DNA of 64,000 nt from CAYPNP01 sp964412195 (GTDB lineage Bacteria > Acidobacteriota > JAAYUB01), in the NCBI GenBank assembly GCA_964412195.1, contig CAYPNP010000015.1, positions 56,962 through 120,961 on the forward strand, read 5' to 3'. Made by a program: the position numbers and the translations under genes. Below the pieces are notes generated by a model. That model was not told the origin of the DNA, did no database searches, and saw only the letters and a program-made list of their open reading frames with translations. Shown here one piece after another: positions 63,510 through 64,000 of this stretch (the stretch's first letter is position 1; each line of letters opens with the position of its first letter).

Positions 63510-64000
63510 ATGCGCTTTGAAACCTTCATCGCCCGACGCTACCTCCGCGCCCGCCGCAAGCAGGTGGTGATCTCCTTCATCACCTTCATTTCCGTGCTCG
63601 GCGTGACCATGGGCGTGGCCGCCCTGATCATCATCCTGTCGCTCTACGCTGGCATGAGCCAGGACTTGCAGAAGAAAATCCTCGGCGCTACCGCTCACCT
63701 GACCCTCACGCCGAAGGACGCCCCGTCGTTCACCGGCTACGAGGCCATGATGGACCAGGCGGCCCGGGTGGACGGCGTGGTGCACGTGTCACCGGCGGTG
63801 TACGTCCAGGCGCTGGTCAGCGCGGGCGGCGGTGCCTCCGGCGCCGTGCTGAAGGGCGTGGACCCCGACCGCGAGCGCGGCGTCATCGAGCAGTTCAACA
63901 TCCTGAAGAAGGGCAGCTTCGCCGGCCTGGAGTCCGGCCGGACCGTGGTGCTGGGGCGGGAGATGGCCCGCCGGCTGGGCGTCACCGTGGGGAACACCGT
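63510..64000 (+). CDS. lolC: Lipoprotein-releasing permease LolC/LolE, partial
   Basis: The first 163 residues are visible and the gene runs off the window edge. It opens MRFETFIARRYLRARRKQ, with a membrane helix (ISFITFISVLGVTMGVAALI) and the start of a periplasmic domain (HLTLTPKDAP, VLGREMARRLGV). This is the canonical LolC/E N-terminus. The product would release lipoproteins from the inner membrane for LolA. It is distinct from the Lol-like permease at 38477-39577. Confidence 0.9.
   Translation, partial: MRFETFIARRYLRARRKQVVISFITFISVLGVTMGVAALIIILSLYAGMSQDLQKKILGATAHLTLTPKDAPSFTGYEAMMDQAARVDGVVHVSPAVYVQALVSAGGGASGAVLKGVDPDRERGVIEQFNILKKGSFAGLESGRTVVLGREMARRLGVTVGNT

Overview
The window is GC-rich bacterial chromosome coding on both strands, with no tRNA, rRNA, transposase, phage or CRISPR gene seen. 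KDO cytidylyltransferase (KdsB), TonB/ExbBD, Lol-type transporters, several lipoproteins and SecDF-YajC point to a diderm (Gram-negative) organism. Gene content, repeat-filled intergenic gaps and microcompartment-type enzymes fit an Acidobacteriota-like bacterium or a related uncultured phylum. This placement is inference; no marker here settles it.

Layout. 1-5.7 kb: partial endonuclease IV, a PduS/RnfC-like Fe-S flavoprotein, an unknown 368-aa protein and an APC permease. 5.9-10.4 kb: DHH and PHP proteins, then an rpiB-deoC pair whose N-termini look like bacterial-microcompartment encapsulation peptides. 10.5-19.3 kb: two small envelope/coiled-coil proteins, thiD, a MoxR-DUF58-transglutaminase operon and an ABC exporter. 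19.4-25.1 kb: a HAD-like protein and metB-lysC-asd behind a SAM-I riboswitch. 25.4-34.4 kb: exported or transport proteins (racemase-like protein, secreted 503-aa protein, Na+/solute symporter, cyclase, 1158-aa glycosidase-like protein). 34.7-40.6 kb: CoA-transferase, NfeD and a five-gene Lol-like operon. 40.6-48.3 kb: FtsK, a frameshifted TonB-like gene, a PDZ protein and tonB-exbB-exbD-exbD-TPR. 48.4-55.3 kb: tgt-yajC-secD-secF, an orphan solute-binding lipoprotein and lepB. 55.3-64 kb: kdsB, twin malate-dehydrogenase-like genes, Mut7-C, crotonase, an S26 peptidase, ribH-nusB-lysS and a partial lolC/E.

Two themes deserve attention. First, rpiB-deoC plus the PduS-like gene resemble the enzymatic cargo of a sugar-phosphate-utilising (SPU-type) microcompartment, but no shell gene is present, and the RpiB lacks the usual catalytic Cys. 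Second, most larger intergenic gaps hold short degenerate tandem repeats of 6-9 bp, mostly 7 bp, belonging to several unrelated word families and often in inverted pairs. They resemble the heptanucleotide STRR repeats described in cyanobacteria. Other notable points are the Lol-like operon with an encoded receptor lipoprotein, two tandem MDH paralogues that have both lost the substrate Asn, and a homopolymer frameshift in a TonB-like gene.
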